From the NCBI RefSeq assembly GCF_000828615.1, contig NZ_AP012273.1:1612001-1676000 (forward strand): a DNA stretch of 64,000 nucleotides, written 5' to 3'. A program made the translations under genes and the position numbers. Origin of the DNA: Thiolapillus brandeum. Its GTDB lineage: Bacteria; Pseudomonadota; Gammaproteobacteria; Chromatiales; Chromatiaceae. The notes below the pieces were generated by a model that saw nothing but the letters and a program-made list of their open reading frames with translations, was not told the DNA's origin and did no database searches. This document shows, piece by piece, positions 10,840 through 19,536 of the stretch (position 1 is its first letter; every line of letters begins with the position of its first letter).

Positions 10840-11997
10840 ATGCAGTTGCAGCTACCCTCTTCCATTTCCATACAGGACTTTCTGGACGACTACTGGCAGA
10901 AACAACCCTTGCTCATGCGCCGTGCGGTGCCTGACCATGATTTCAACCTGTCCCCGGAAGAACTGGCGGGTCTTTCCTGTGAAGAGGACGTGGAGTCCCG
11001 CATGGTGCTGCGCCATGGCGAAAAAGACTGGGAACTGCGCCATGGTCCTTTCGACGAGGCGCTGTTTTCCGGGTTGCCGGAACAGGATTGGACCCTGCTG
11101 GTTCAGGATGTGGACAAATATCTGCCCGAGGCGGCTGCCCTGCTCCGTGCGTTTCATTTTATCCCTTCCTGGCGCTTCGATGATGTCATGGTCAGCTATG
11201 CCGTTCCCGGCGGTTCCGTGGGCCCCCATACGGACACCTATGATGTCTTCCTGATCCAGGCCCGGGGCCGGCGGCGCTGGCAGATCGGCAACCGGGTGAA
11301 AAATCCCGGGCTGCTGCCGGATCTGCCCATCCGGGTGCTGGCGGATTTTGAGCCCGAGGATGAGTGGCTGCTGGAGCCGGGCGATGTGCTCTATCTGCCC
11401 CCCGGCATCGCCCACTGGGGCATCGGTGAGGACGGTGACTGCATGACCTGGTCCGTGGGCCTGCGCGCCCCTTCGGTACCCGAAATGCTGGGCAGTTTCA
11501 CTCAGTACCTTCTGGATCATGTCCCCGAAGAAGTCCATTTCACCGACCCGGCGCTGTCTCCCCAGGAAAGCCCTTCCCGGATCCGGCCCGAAGCGCTGAC
11601 GGTCACCCATCGGCAGTTGGATGCCTGGCTGCTGGATAACGATCTGCGCCAACGCTGGTTTGGCTGTTTCTCTACGGAAGTGAAAGAGCATCTGTTCATC
11701 GAACCCCGGGAGGATACCGTGGAGCCGACACAACTTACTGCCCTGTTTTCCGGGCAGACCTGGCAGCGTCATCCCTTCAGCCGCTGGGCCTGGTCGGAGA
11801 GAACCGGCGGCCAGGGGCTGTATCTGTTCGTCTGCGGCGAAGTCTTTGAGCTCCCCGGCAACTGCCGGGAAAAAATCCGCCTGCTATGCGATGCAGAGCA
11901 ACTGGACGAAACCCTGTTACAGCATGACAGTCCCGAACTGCTGACGGTGCTGACCCGGCTGATCAACGAAAACTGGCTGGAACCTGCTGATGAATGA
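10840..11997 (+). CDS. roxA: Ribosomal protein L16 arginine hydroxylase, cupin family
   Basis: A 2-oxoglutarate and Fe(II)-dependent JmjC-type oxygenase (YcfD/RoxA) that hydroxylates an arginine of ribosomal protein L16. From the ATG at 10840 the product is 385 residues, about the family length. The iron site is H130 and D132 in SVGPHTDTYDVF and H192 in PPGIAHWG. RGRRRWQIG follows the first pair, as in RoxA. An ATG at 10810 is in frame, but the one at 10840 has AGG at a suitable distance and better matches homologues. A winged-helix-like C-terminal domain follows from about residue 260. The stop overlaps the start of the next gene. Confidence 0.92.
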   Translation: MQLQLPSSISIQDFLDDYWQKQPLLMRRAVPDHDFNLSPEELAGLSCEEDVESRMVLRHGEKDWELRHGPFDEALFSGLPEQDWTLLVQDVDKYLPEAAALLRAFHFIPSWRFDDVMVSYAVPGGSVGPHTDTYDVFLIQARGRRRWQIGNRVKNPGLLPDLPIRVLADFEPEDEWLLEPGDVLYLPPGIAHWGIGEDGDCMTWSVGLRAPSVPEMLGSFTQYLLDHVPEEVHFTDPALSPQESPSRIRPEALTVTHRQLDAWLLDNDLRQRWFGCFSTEVKEHLFIEPREDTVEPTQLTALFSGQTWQRHPFSRWAWSERTGGQGLYLFVCGEVFELPGNCREKIRLLCDAEQLDETLLQHDSPELLTVLTRLINENWLEPADE

Positions 11998-12424
11998 AAG
12001 CCCCTGGCATGTGCGCCTGGCCCACTGGCCCGGTGATGAACCCGCCCTGCGCCAGGTGCGCGAGAGGGTGTTCGTTCAGGAACAGCAGGTTCCCCTGGAG
12101 CTTGAATGGGACGGCATCGATGATCAGTGCCTGCACATGCTGGCGGAAGACAAATCCGGCAACCCCATCGGTACGGGACGCCTTCTGCCCGATGGCCACA
12201 TTGGGCGCATGGCGGTGCTCAGGGAATGGCGGGGCCGGGGCGTGGGAAGCGCTCTGCTACAGGCACTCATGCAGGAAGGCGAAAAACAAGGCTTCCGCAA
12301 CATGGTGCTGGCCGCCCAGCTCCAGGCCATGCCCTTCTATGAAAAGGCAGGCTTCACCGCAGAAGGGGAAATATTTGATGATGCGGGCATCCCCCACCGC
12401 AACATGGTGTGGCGGAAATCCTGA
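11990..12424 (+). CDS. GNAT-family N-acetyltransferase
   Basis: A 144-residue single-domain acetyltransferase. The acetyl-CoA-binding motif A appears as IGRMAVLREWRGRGVGSALL (residues 69-88), with the R/Q-x-x-G-x-G/A loop RGRGVG. Motif B with the tyrosine (AMPFYEKAGF) lies near residue 115. The N-terminal ALRQVRERVFVQEQQVP block is typical of the ElaA/YjcF-like group. It overlaps roxA by 8 bp, so the two are cotranscribed. The substrate is unknown; a ribosomal or small-molecule amine is possible given the partner, but that is only inference. Confidence 0.88.
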   Translation: MNESPWHVRLAHWPGDEPALRQVRERVFVQEQQVPLELEWDGIDDQCLHMLAEDKSGNPIGTGRLLPDGHIGRMAVLREWRGRGVGSALLQALMQEGEKQGFRNMVLAAQLQAMPFYEKAGFTAEGEIFDDAGIPHRNMVWRKS

Positions 12425-12439
12425 ACCCGACCTGCGGCG

Positions 12440-13036
12440 TCAGGAACCCCAACGCTGTTGCAGCTCCTGCCAGTGTTGGGACAGCCATTGCAGCCCCACC
12501 ACGATGCTGGTGGAATTGGCCCGCCGGAACAACTCTTTCAGGGCGACTTCCCGGGACATGACCCGCACCAGGATATCCTCGCCCTCATGATCCAGGCCGT
12601 GGACGCCTGCGGCTCCGGTGCTGTCCACCCGTCCGCAATACAGGGAAATACGCTCTCCACACCATCCCGGCGTGGTAAAGAACCGGCCAATAAACTCAAG
12701 AGCCAGCAACTCACAACCGGTTTCCTCCCGGGTTTCCCGGCGGGCGACCTCTTCCGCCGCCTCGCCTTCCTCCATGTACCCACCCACGGTCTCCAGCAGC
12801 CAGGGATCATCGGCATGCCCCATGGCGCCTATGCGGAACTGCTCGATGAGCACCACGGCATCTTCCCGCGGATCATAAAGCAGTACGGATACGGCATGGT
12901 TGCCTTCCACCCGCTCCCGCCGCACCCGGGGACACCAACCACCCTCGAAGCATTCGTGTTGCAGAAGATAGCTCTTCAGTTTGAGGAAACCATTGTGCAC
13001 GGCATCCATGGACAGGATCTGATAGCGTTTTTTCAT
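12440..13036 (-). CDS. nudF: NUDIX hydrolase, ADP-ribose pyrophosphatase type
   Basis: Hydrolyses ADP-ribose and related nucleoside diphosphate sugars. The Nudix box is complete: GYMEEGEAAEEVARRETREE followed by TG. The upstream VVLIEQFRIGAM and downstream FIGRFFTTPGWCGERISLY segments are those of the ADP-ribose pyrophosphatase subgroup. I chose ATG at 13036 (198 residues) rather than the in-frame GTG at 13057, because GGTGGA sits about 10 bp before it. It converges with the GNAT gene across 15 bp. Upstream is a tandem 13-bp repeat and the sat terminator. Confidence 0.9.
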   Translation of the reverse strand: MKKRYQILSMDAVHNGFLKLKSYLLQHECFEGGWCPRVRRERVEGNHAVSVLLYDPREDAVVLIEQFRIGAMGHADDPWLLETVGGYMEEGEAAEEVARRETREETGCELLALEFIGRFFTTPGWCGERISLYCGRVDSTGAAGVHGLDHEGEDILVRVMSREVALKELFRRANSTSIVVGLQWLSQHWQELQQRWGS

Positions 13037-13055
13037 GTTTTCATTATCCACCAAC

Positions 13056-13081
13056 ACAAATCACAGGCACAAATCACAGGC
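13056..13081. repeat. Tandem 13-bp repeat upstream of nudF
   Basis: Two exact copies of ACAAATCACAGGC in tandem, about 20 bp before the nudF start and directly after the sat terminator. Probably a small replication-slippage duplication within the nudF leader or promoter. Confidence 0.7.
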
Positions 13082-13084
13082 AAG

Positions 13085-13112
13085 AAAAAGCCCGCCTTGC
13101 GGCGGGCTTTTT
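13085..13112 (-). terminator. Bidirectional intrinsic terminator downstream of sat
   Basis: AAAAAGCCCGCC, loop TTGC, GGCGGGCTTTTT: a perfect 12-bp stem with A and T tracts on both sides. It lies 20 bp after the sat stop and separates sat from nudF. Confidence 0.92.
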
Positions 13113-13131
13113 CAGTACCGGTTCCCCGGTC

Positions 13132-14331
13132 TTACTTGTCCAGGGACTGGTAATAATCCATCAGGATCTTGGCCACCTCGGGACGGGAGAACTCAGGGGG
13201 AGGCGCTTCACCCCGGCCCAGCATCTCGCGCACCTTGGTGCCGGACAGGAGAACGAAGTCTTCCTTGGTGTGGCCCTCGGGGGCATCACGCATCATGATG
13301 ACCTTGTTCAGCTTGGTGGAATAAGCCGTATGGTCAGCCTTGTAGATCTCGATCTGCATGGCGCCTGCAGGCACTTCCTCGTCGAAGATGGTCTGGGCAT
13401 CGAAATCGCCGTAGTAGTCGCCAACACCTGCGTGGTCGCGGCCCACGATGAAGTGGGTGGCACCCATGTTCTGACGGAAATAGGCGTGCAGCACGGCCTC
13501 ACGGGGACCGGCGTAGAGCATATCGAAGCCATAACCGGTGATCATCACGGTATTGGGCGGGAAATACAGCTCGGCCATCTTGCGAATCGCCGCATCACGC
13601 ACGGGAGCAGGAATATCACCCGGCTTGAGCTTGCCCAGCAGCATGTGAATGACCACGCCATCGGCGTTCACGTCTTTCATGGCCATGTGGCACAGCTCTT
13701 CGTGGGCGCGGTGCATGGGGTTGCGGGTCTGGAAGGCCACTACGGTATTCCAGCCGTGCTCCTTGATCTCGTTGCGAATTTCCACGGCGGTACGGAAAGT
13801 ATCGGGGAAATCCGTCTGGAAGTAGGAGAAGTTCAGCACCTTGATGGGGCCGGAAATGGCATTGCGCCCCTGACCCATGAAAGCCGCCACGCCGGGATGC
13901 TCGGGATCGTCAGTGCGATAGACCTTGTCACGCATGACCGCCATCTGGTCTTCGCTGACCTTCTCGATATTCTCGACATCCATCACGGCCAGCACCGGGT
14001 TGCCTTCCACGTTGGGATCACGCAGAGCAATGCGCTTGGCGTCGCCGATGGCGGCAATGGCTTCATCATCCACCAGGTTCATGACGGGAACCGGGAAGAA
14101 GGAGCCGTCGGTAAGGATCATCTTCTCGGCAGCGCCCATGGCGTCAGCCACGTTCATGAAGCCCTTGAGAGGTGTGAAATAGCCACCGCCCAGCATGACC
14201 GCATTACCGGCGGCCGGTGAAGTGATGGTTACGGAAGGCAGGCTTTCGGCTTCCTTGGTAAGAGCATGGTGCTCGTCCACATCATAGACGAACAGGGGAA
14301 GCAGAGTATCAGAGCCAATGGGGTTGATCAT
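13132..14331 (-). CDS. sat: Sulfate adenylyltransferase (ATP sulfurylase), monomeric type
   Basis: Interconverts sulfate plus ATP with adenosine 5'-phosphosulfate plus pyrophosphate. The 399-residue homo-oligomeric Sat form (not CysDN) carries the nucleotide-binding QTRNPMHRAHE motif, GRDHAGVG, and the MMRDAPEGHT region. Established knowledge: this form is used for assimilation in some bacteria. In sulfur-oxidising gammaproteobacteria it runs in reverse with APS reductase to make ATP from sulfite oxidation. The gene is single here, with no aprBA or cys genes adjacent, so direction is inferred from lineage. AGGAGA lies 8 bp before the ATG at 14331. It ends at a strong terminator. Confidence 0.95.
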   Translation of the reverse strand: MINPIGSDTLLPLFVYDVDEHHALTKEAESLPSVTITSPAAGNAVMLGGGYFTPLKGFMNVADAMGAAEKMILTDGSFFPVPVMNLVDDEAIAAIGDAKRIALRDPNVEGNPVLAVMDVENIEKVSEDQMAVMRDKVYRTDDPEHPGVAAFMGQGRNAISGPIKVLNFSYFQTDFPDTFRTAVEIRNEIKEHGWNTVVAFQTRNPMHRAHEELCHMAMKDVNADGVVIHMLLGKLKPGDIPAPVRDAAIRKMAELYFPPNTVMITGYGFDMLYAGPREAVLHAYFRQNMGATHFIVGRDHAGVGDYYGDFDAQTIFDEEVPAGAMQIEIYKADHTAYSTKLNKVIMMRDAPEGHTKEDFVLLSGTKVREMLGRGEAPPPEFSRPEVAKILMDYYQSLDK

Positions 14332-14793
14332 GCGGCAATCTCCTGGAAAGTTGGGTTGACCTGGTTACGTATTTTGCATTTTGCAGCGGACGGGCCAACA
14401 ACATCCATAGTAATTACAGGAAATTATCAGATACTGAACTTTGGCGCCCCTAGTTTCTCTTTATGACCTTAGTAATTTTTGCCATACAAGGACAAAGCGG
14501 CAGGCAGCCGCAGGCGTCAATCACCGGGGGAAATAACCAGAACATACCCTTTATTTAACAAGATCTTATTGATTATTATTGATGTGATTTGTTTGATGTT
14601 ATCCCGATCTTCAGGTTGGCTCCAAAGCCCCTCGGTTTCCCCAAACCGTAGGGTGCAGGTATTGACGGCAGGTTTGCTGCCCCCATTCTTCTATGGCATT
14701 GTTTGCTGATGTTCATGCACTTGTTTGCCATCACCATCGCCCTGGAGCCTTGAAACAGCTCCTGCAAAGCGATTTTTTAGGGACTTTTCCATC
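14332..14793. other. Intergenic region upstream of sat; no gene recognised
   Basis: About 460 bp between the divergent sat gene and the small membrane-protein gene. It is locally AT-rich near 14555-14600. Short frames on both strands lack ribosome sites and plausible composition. It presumably holds the sat promoter; I cannot assign one with confidence. Confidence 0.5.
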
Positions 14794-15009
14794 ATGGACA
14801 ATCTCAGGAAAAAACTGGATACCCTGGTTGGTACGGTGATTGTTTTCACTCCAACGGTGGCATTTTTTGTCGTCGCTCTCCGAGGTGATGATCCAATCGC
14901 CTGGCTCGAAAAGATCGTCGCAACGGGGGCAGCCTATGCGATCATGGCAGCCTGTCTGGTAGTCGTACTGATGATACCGTGTTCGATACTGAAATTGCTG
15001 AATCGTTAA
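14794..15009 (+). CDS. Small two-helix membrane protein, unknown function
   Basis: A 71-residue product from ATG at 14794, preceded by AGGGA about 10 bp upstream. Two hydrophobic helices are clear: residues 12-31 (VGTVIVFTPTVAFFVVAL) and 44-66 (ATGAAYAIMAACLVVVLMIP), joined by a short acidic loop (RGDDPIAWLEK), with basic ends (NLRKKLD, LKLLNR). I do not recognise the family. The hairpin topology and charge pattern support a real inner-membrane peptide. Confidence 0.55.
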   Translation: MDNLRKKLDTLVGTVIVFTPTVAFFVVALRGDDPIAWLEKIVATGAAYAIMAACLVVVLMIPCSILKLLNR

Positions 15010-15247
15010 GGGCGCAGGGTCTACAACCCCGGCATGGCCGTTTTGGCGCGCCCCGACACTTGTACTTGGGTGCTCCTCTCACTGCAACTCATTTCCAGCT
15101 CAGCGCGGAACCGCCGCTGATCCTTCGCATCCTTGCGGGTCGTGGCATTGAACGACCGAAGCTCTTCTCGGATCAGCCTGACGGCCTGCACGCCACCACG
15201 GACGTCTCCGGTGATAATCAGGCCGGTTTTATGGTTTTCTCTGCCCA

Positions 15248-15275
15248 ACAAAAAAAACCCGCCGTAGCAGGGTTT
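15248..15275 (-). terminator. Intrinsic terminator after the 35-residue membrane peptide
   Basis: On the minus strand AAACCC(T)GC, loop TACG, GCGGGTTT is followed by TTTTT. It is 20 bp beyond the stop of the small gene, which supports that gene being expressed as its own unit. The preceding 15010-15247 stretch holds nothing I can recognise. Confidence 0.75.
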
Positions 15276-15295
15276 GGTTCGTTTTATTGCCTGCC

Positions 15296-15403
15296 CTACA
15301 GGCCCTTGCTGGCCAGCCAACTGAATAAGCGGTAGATGATGTACAGCCCGATGGCCAGCACAATCCAGTGCAGGTACATCAGCATCCAGCCAAGTATGAA
15401 CAT
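15296..15403 (-). CDS. 35-residue single-pass membrane peptide
   Basis: ATG at 15403 with AGG 7 bp upstream, 35 codons and TAG at 15296-15298, followed by a good intrinsic terminator. The product is almost one continuous hydrophobic helix: LGWMLMYLHWIVLAIGLYII (residues 4-23), then YRLFSWLASKGL. Aromatic residues at the membrane edges and a basic C-terminal end suggest insertion in the inner membrane. Ribosome site, composition and terminator together argue for a real small gene. The function is unknown; it lies just outside the CRISPR trailer end. Confidence 0.6.
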   Translation of the reverse strand: MFILGWMLMYLHWIVLAIGLYIIYRLFSWLASKGL

Positions 15404-15445
15404 AAGCGCCTCATGTGCTGATTCGATGTTATCAACATAGCAAAT

Positions 15446-15571
15446 TCAGCGATTTTTTTCCATGCCACGCTTCACCAGCGTCAGCTCGTTGCGCTTCCCT
15501 TCCAGCCCGGCCACGCCGGACACAGTCACCAGCTGCTCATGCGCTCTAAGCAGGACCAGATCATCTTCGGC
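15446..15571 (-). other. Possible C-terminal gene fragment abutting the CRISPR array
   Basis: On the minus strand a frame of about 40 residues ([20 protein letters not shown], then [14 protein letters not shown]) runs out of the degenerate terminal repeat and stops at 15446. Its composition looks like genuine protein, unlike the repeat-derived frames across the array. It may be the end of a gene truncated by the growth or rearrangement of the array. I do not recognise it. Confidence 0.3.
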
Positions 15572-17866
15572 GGTTCGTCCCCCCCTGTGGGCGTGGGGAA
15601 CACGGGTTGGCCAGAGGTGCCACAGATCCGATGCGCGGTTCATCCCCACGGGCGTGGGGAACACCCGGATCTACGGGCAACGGGTCCTGATACCCCCGGT
15701 TCATCCCCACGGGCGTGGGGAACACTTGGGTCAATAGGGGGGCGTCCTGCCCCCCTTCGGTTCATCCCCACGGGCGTGGGGAACACGTATCTGACGATTG
15801 GGCGGGCTATTTTCATCACGGTTCATCCCCACGGGCGTGGGGAACACGGGGCTGGTCTGTGGTGAGCGCAAGGCTGGCGCGGTTCATCCCCACGGGCGTG
15901 GGGAACACGTCCTTGAACTCGTCGATAGTCATTGCTGTTGGCGGTTCATCCCCACGGGCGTGGGGAACACGGCTGGCGTCATGCGCTTGGCAACATGCTG
16001 AACGGTTCATCCCCACGGGCGTGGGGAACACTGTTGAGGTCATCGGTCCCCGGCAGATCAATACGGTTCATCCCCACGGGCGTGGGGAACACTCGATGGC
16101 GCCCGCATTGCCCCATAACTTGAACGGTTCATCCCCACGGGCGTGGGGAACACATCGAGCCGTCGTTGGCGAAGCGGAACACGCCCGGTTCATCCCCACG
16201 GGCGTGGGGAACACCAACACCTCAAACTGCTCTTCTGGCTTTAGATCGGTTCATCCCCACGGGCGTGGGGAACACCAGCGTCCGTCGCGTTCAATGGATA
16301 GGGCGCGCGGTTCATCCCCACGGGCGTGGGGAACACGGTATGATCATAGTTACACTGAAACCACCGATGCGGTTCATCCCCACGGGCGTGGGGAACACGA
16401 GCGCCCCCAGATATCCTGCGCGATACGGACCGGTTCATCCCCACGGGCGTGGGGAACACGGCGATGGCGTCGGCCAGGTCAAACAGGTGGTCGGTTCATC
16501 CCCACGGGCGTGGGGAACACGCCGATAGGCACGCCGTTGATGGTGAGCGCGTCGGTTCATCCCCACGGGCGTGGGGAACACGGGCTGGTATTGCGCTCGG
16601 GCCATCCCCTGCGCGGTTCATCCCCACGGGCGTGGGGAACACTTCATGTGTGGATATTTGCCCGTAACAATGCTCGGTTCATCCCCACGGGCGTGGGGAA
16701 CACCTTGCAGAATCACGTTCATTGCTCTGGTCGTGCGGTTCATCCCCACGGGCGTGGGGAACACGCCTTGACATACTCCGGAGCGTCTTTGCCCGCCGGT
16801 TCATCCCCACGGGCGTGGGGAACACACTCTTGAACATACCAAGCGTAGCTAAAACTGCGGTTCATCCCCACGGGCGTGGGGAACACTTGCCCAATAGATT
16901 TTTTGGCACTCGAAAACACGGTTCATCCCCACGGGCGTGGGGAACACGACGTTGTGCCGTCGGTGATCGTCACTGATCGGCGGTTCATCCCCACGGGCGT
17001 GGGGAACACGCTGGCCCCTACCCGGGCATTCACCAGGGCGGCGGTTCATCCCCACGGGCGTGGGGAACACATTTCAGCGAATAATTGCCTGATTCGGTAA
17101 CGCGGTTCATCCCCACGGGCGTGGGGAACACGGCCTCCAGTGGGCTGGTCACCCCTGCTGCGCCGGTTCATCCCCACGGGCGTGGGGAACACGCCCGACT
17201 GATCCAACAAAAGGCATCGGGTGGCCGGTTCATCCCCACGGGCGTGGGGAACACTGCCGGTCTGCCGGTGGCACCATTTGCCCAGGGCGGTTCATCCCCA
17301 CGGGCGTGGGGAACACTTTTTCGCCAGTTGCGGTATCAGCAATAACCACGGTTCATCCCCACGGGCGTGGGGAACACCCGACCATAGTCCATTGTTACAT
17401 TTAATTGTGCGGTTCATCCCCACGGGCGTGGGGAACACCCTACCTGCGCGACCTGATCTCGCAGATAGGACGGTTCATCCCCACGGGCGTGGGGAACACC
17501 CGTGCTTTTTCAACAGTGCCTGACATAGTTCCGGTTCATCCCCACGGGCGTGGGGAACACTGACCTGCCGATTGCCAGGCGCTGTACGGCACCGGTTCAT
17601 CCCCACGGGCGTGGGGAACACTGTGTTGCTGTAAATCATTGTGATCTCCTCGCCGGTTCATCCCCACGGGCGTGGGGAACACACGTCGGTCTCCTGGATG
17701 TTGCTGATCTGCACCGGTTCATCCCCACGGGCGTGGGGAACACTGTGGCGTTTGAGCGCATTGTAGATGGCGTTGCCGGTTCATCCCCACGGGCGTGGGG
17801 AACACGAGTCGCTTCCCATGGAACCCTTTGGTCAGGGCGGTTCATCCCCACGGGCGTGGGGAACAC
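15571..17866 (-). CRISPR. Type I-E CRISPR array, 38 repeats and 37 spacers
   Basis: Thirty-seven identical 29-bp repeats begin on the plus strand at 15636 and then every 61 or 62 bp to 17838. Each reads CGGTTCATCCCCACGGGCG then TGGGGAACAC. A 38th, degenerate copy (15571-15603, about 4 bp longer) closes the low-coordinate end. Spacers are 32 bp, with 33 bp in six cases. The repeat is the type I-E palindrome, and its transcribed strand is minus: GTGTTCCCC, hairpin, then the 8-nt handle ATGAACCG. The leader is therefore at 17867-17990 next to cas2, and the degenerate repeat is the trailer end. The perfect conservation of 37 repeats suggests active or recent acquisition. One spacer (17622-17653), read on the transcribed strand, looks like a ribosome site plus start codon (GAGGAGATCACAATG). 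Confidence 0.99.
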
Positions 17867-17990
17867 ACCAATCATAATCGATTGATCTTAAAAAGAAAAA
17901 GCAGACTGAAAAATTTTACCGATTTTTAGGTTTTTTCGGCAATTCGTAAGCATCTGTTTTTATTGGGTTCCTTGTTATTAAAGAGCCATG
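17867..17990 (-). promoter_or_regulatory. CRISPR leader with promoter
   Basis: An AT-rich 124-bp interval between the first repeat and the cas2 stop. On the minus strand a sigma70-like promoter is visible: -35 TTGCCG (17937-17942), 18-bp spacer, -10 TAAAAT (17913-17918). This would start transcription about 40-45 nt before the first repeat. By analogy with other type I-E leaders it should also hold the integration-host-factor site for spacer acquisition; I could find only near matches. Confidence 0.75.
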
Positions 17991-19210
<1,220 letters not shown>

Positions 19211-19215
19211 AACTG

Positions 19216-19527
19216 TCAGGCTACGCGGGGTTTGACCTCTCGGCGGATGGTGGCATCCTTCTCCCGCCGCGCTTGTCGCAGGTCATAATCGGTTTGCAGA
19301 TTGAGCCAAAACTCCGCACTGGTTTCAAAATAGCGCGCCAGACGCAGTGCGGTATCGGCAGAAATGGCACGTTTGCCTTGTAGAATGATGCTGATACGGT
19401 TGGGCGGAACGTGCAGAGCGCGTGCCAGGGCGTTGGCCGACAGCCCCAGCGGTTCCATGAACTCCCGACGCAGAATATCACCCGGTGTGCTCAGGGGAAG
19501 CAGGTCGTTGTTGTCCGGTTTATTCAT
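19216..19527 (-). CDS. higA: HigA-type antitoxin, XRE family, within the cas operon
   Basis: A 103-residue antitoxin and transcriptional autorepressor of the HigA/VapI type. The helix-turn-helix is at about residues 30-62 (LSANALARALHVPPNRISII, then LQGKRAISADTALRLARYF), followed by the typical AEFWLNLQTDYDLRQAR block. It would neutralise HigB by direct binding and repress the shared promoter. It starts 9 bp after the higB stop and ends 5 bp before cas1, so it is translated from the same mRNA as the adaptation genes. It appears intact, unlike its partner. Confidence 0.93.
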   Translation of the reverse strand: MNKPDNNDLLPLSTPGDILRREFMEPLGLSANALARALHVPPNRISIILQGKRAISADTALRLARYFETSAEFWLNLQTDYDLRQARREKDATIRREVKPRVA

Positions 19528-19536
19528 GATGGCTCC

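Noticed and set aside
14479-14767. Short frames on both strands between sat and the small membrane protein
   Set aside because: No ribosome sites, poor composition, and they overlap each other.
15715-16833. Repetitive 372-residue frame across the CRISPR array
   Set aside because: The repeat plus spacer translate to recurring [19 protein letters not shown] and GSSPRAWGT. These are the repeat in three frames, not a protein.
17867-17990. Integration host factor site in the CRISPR leader
   Set aside because: Only near matches to the consensus were seen, so I do not claim it.
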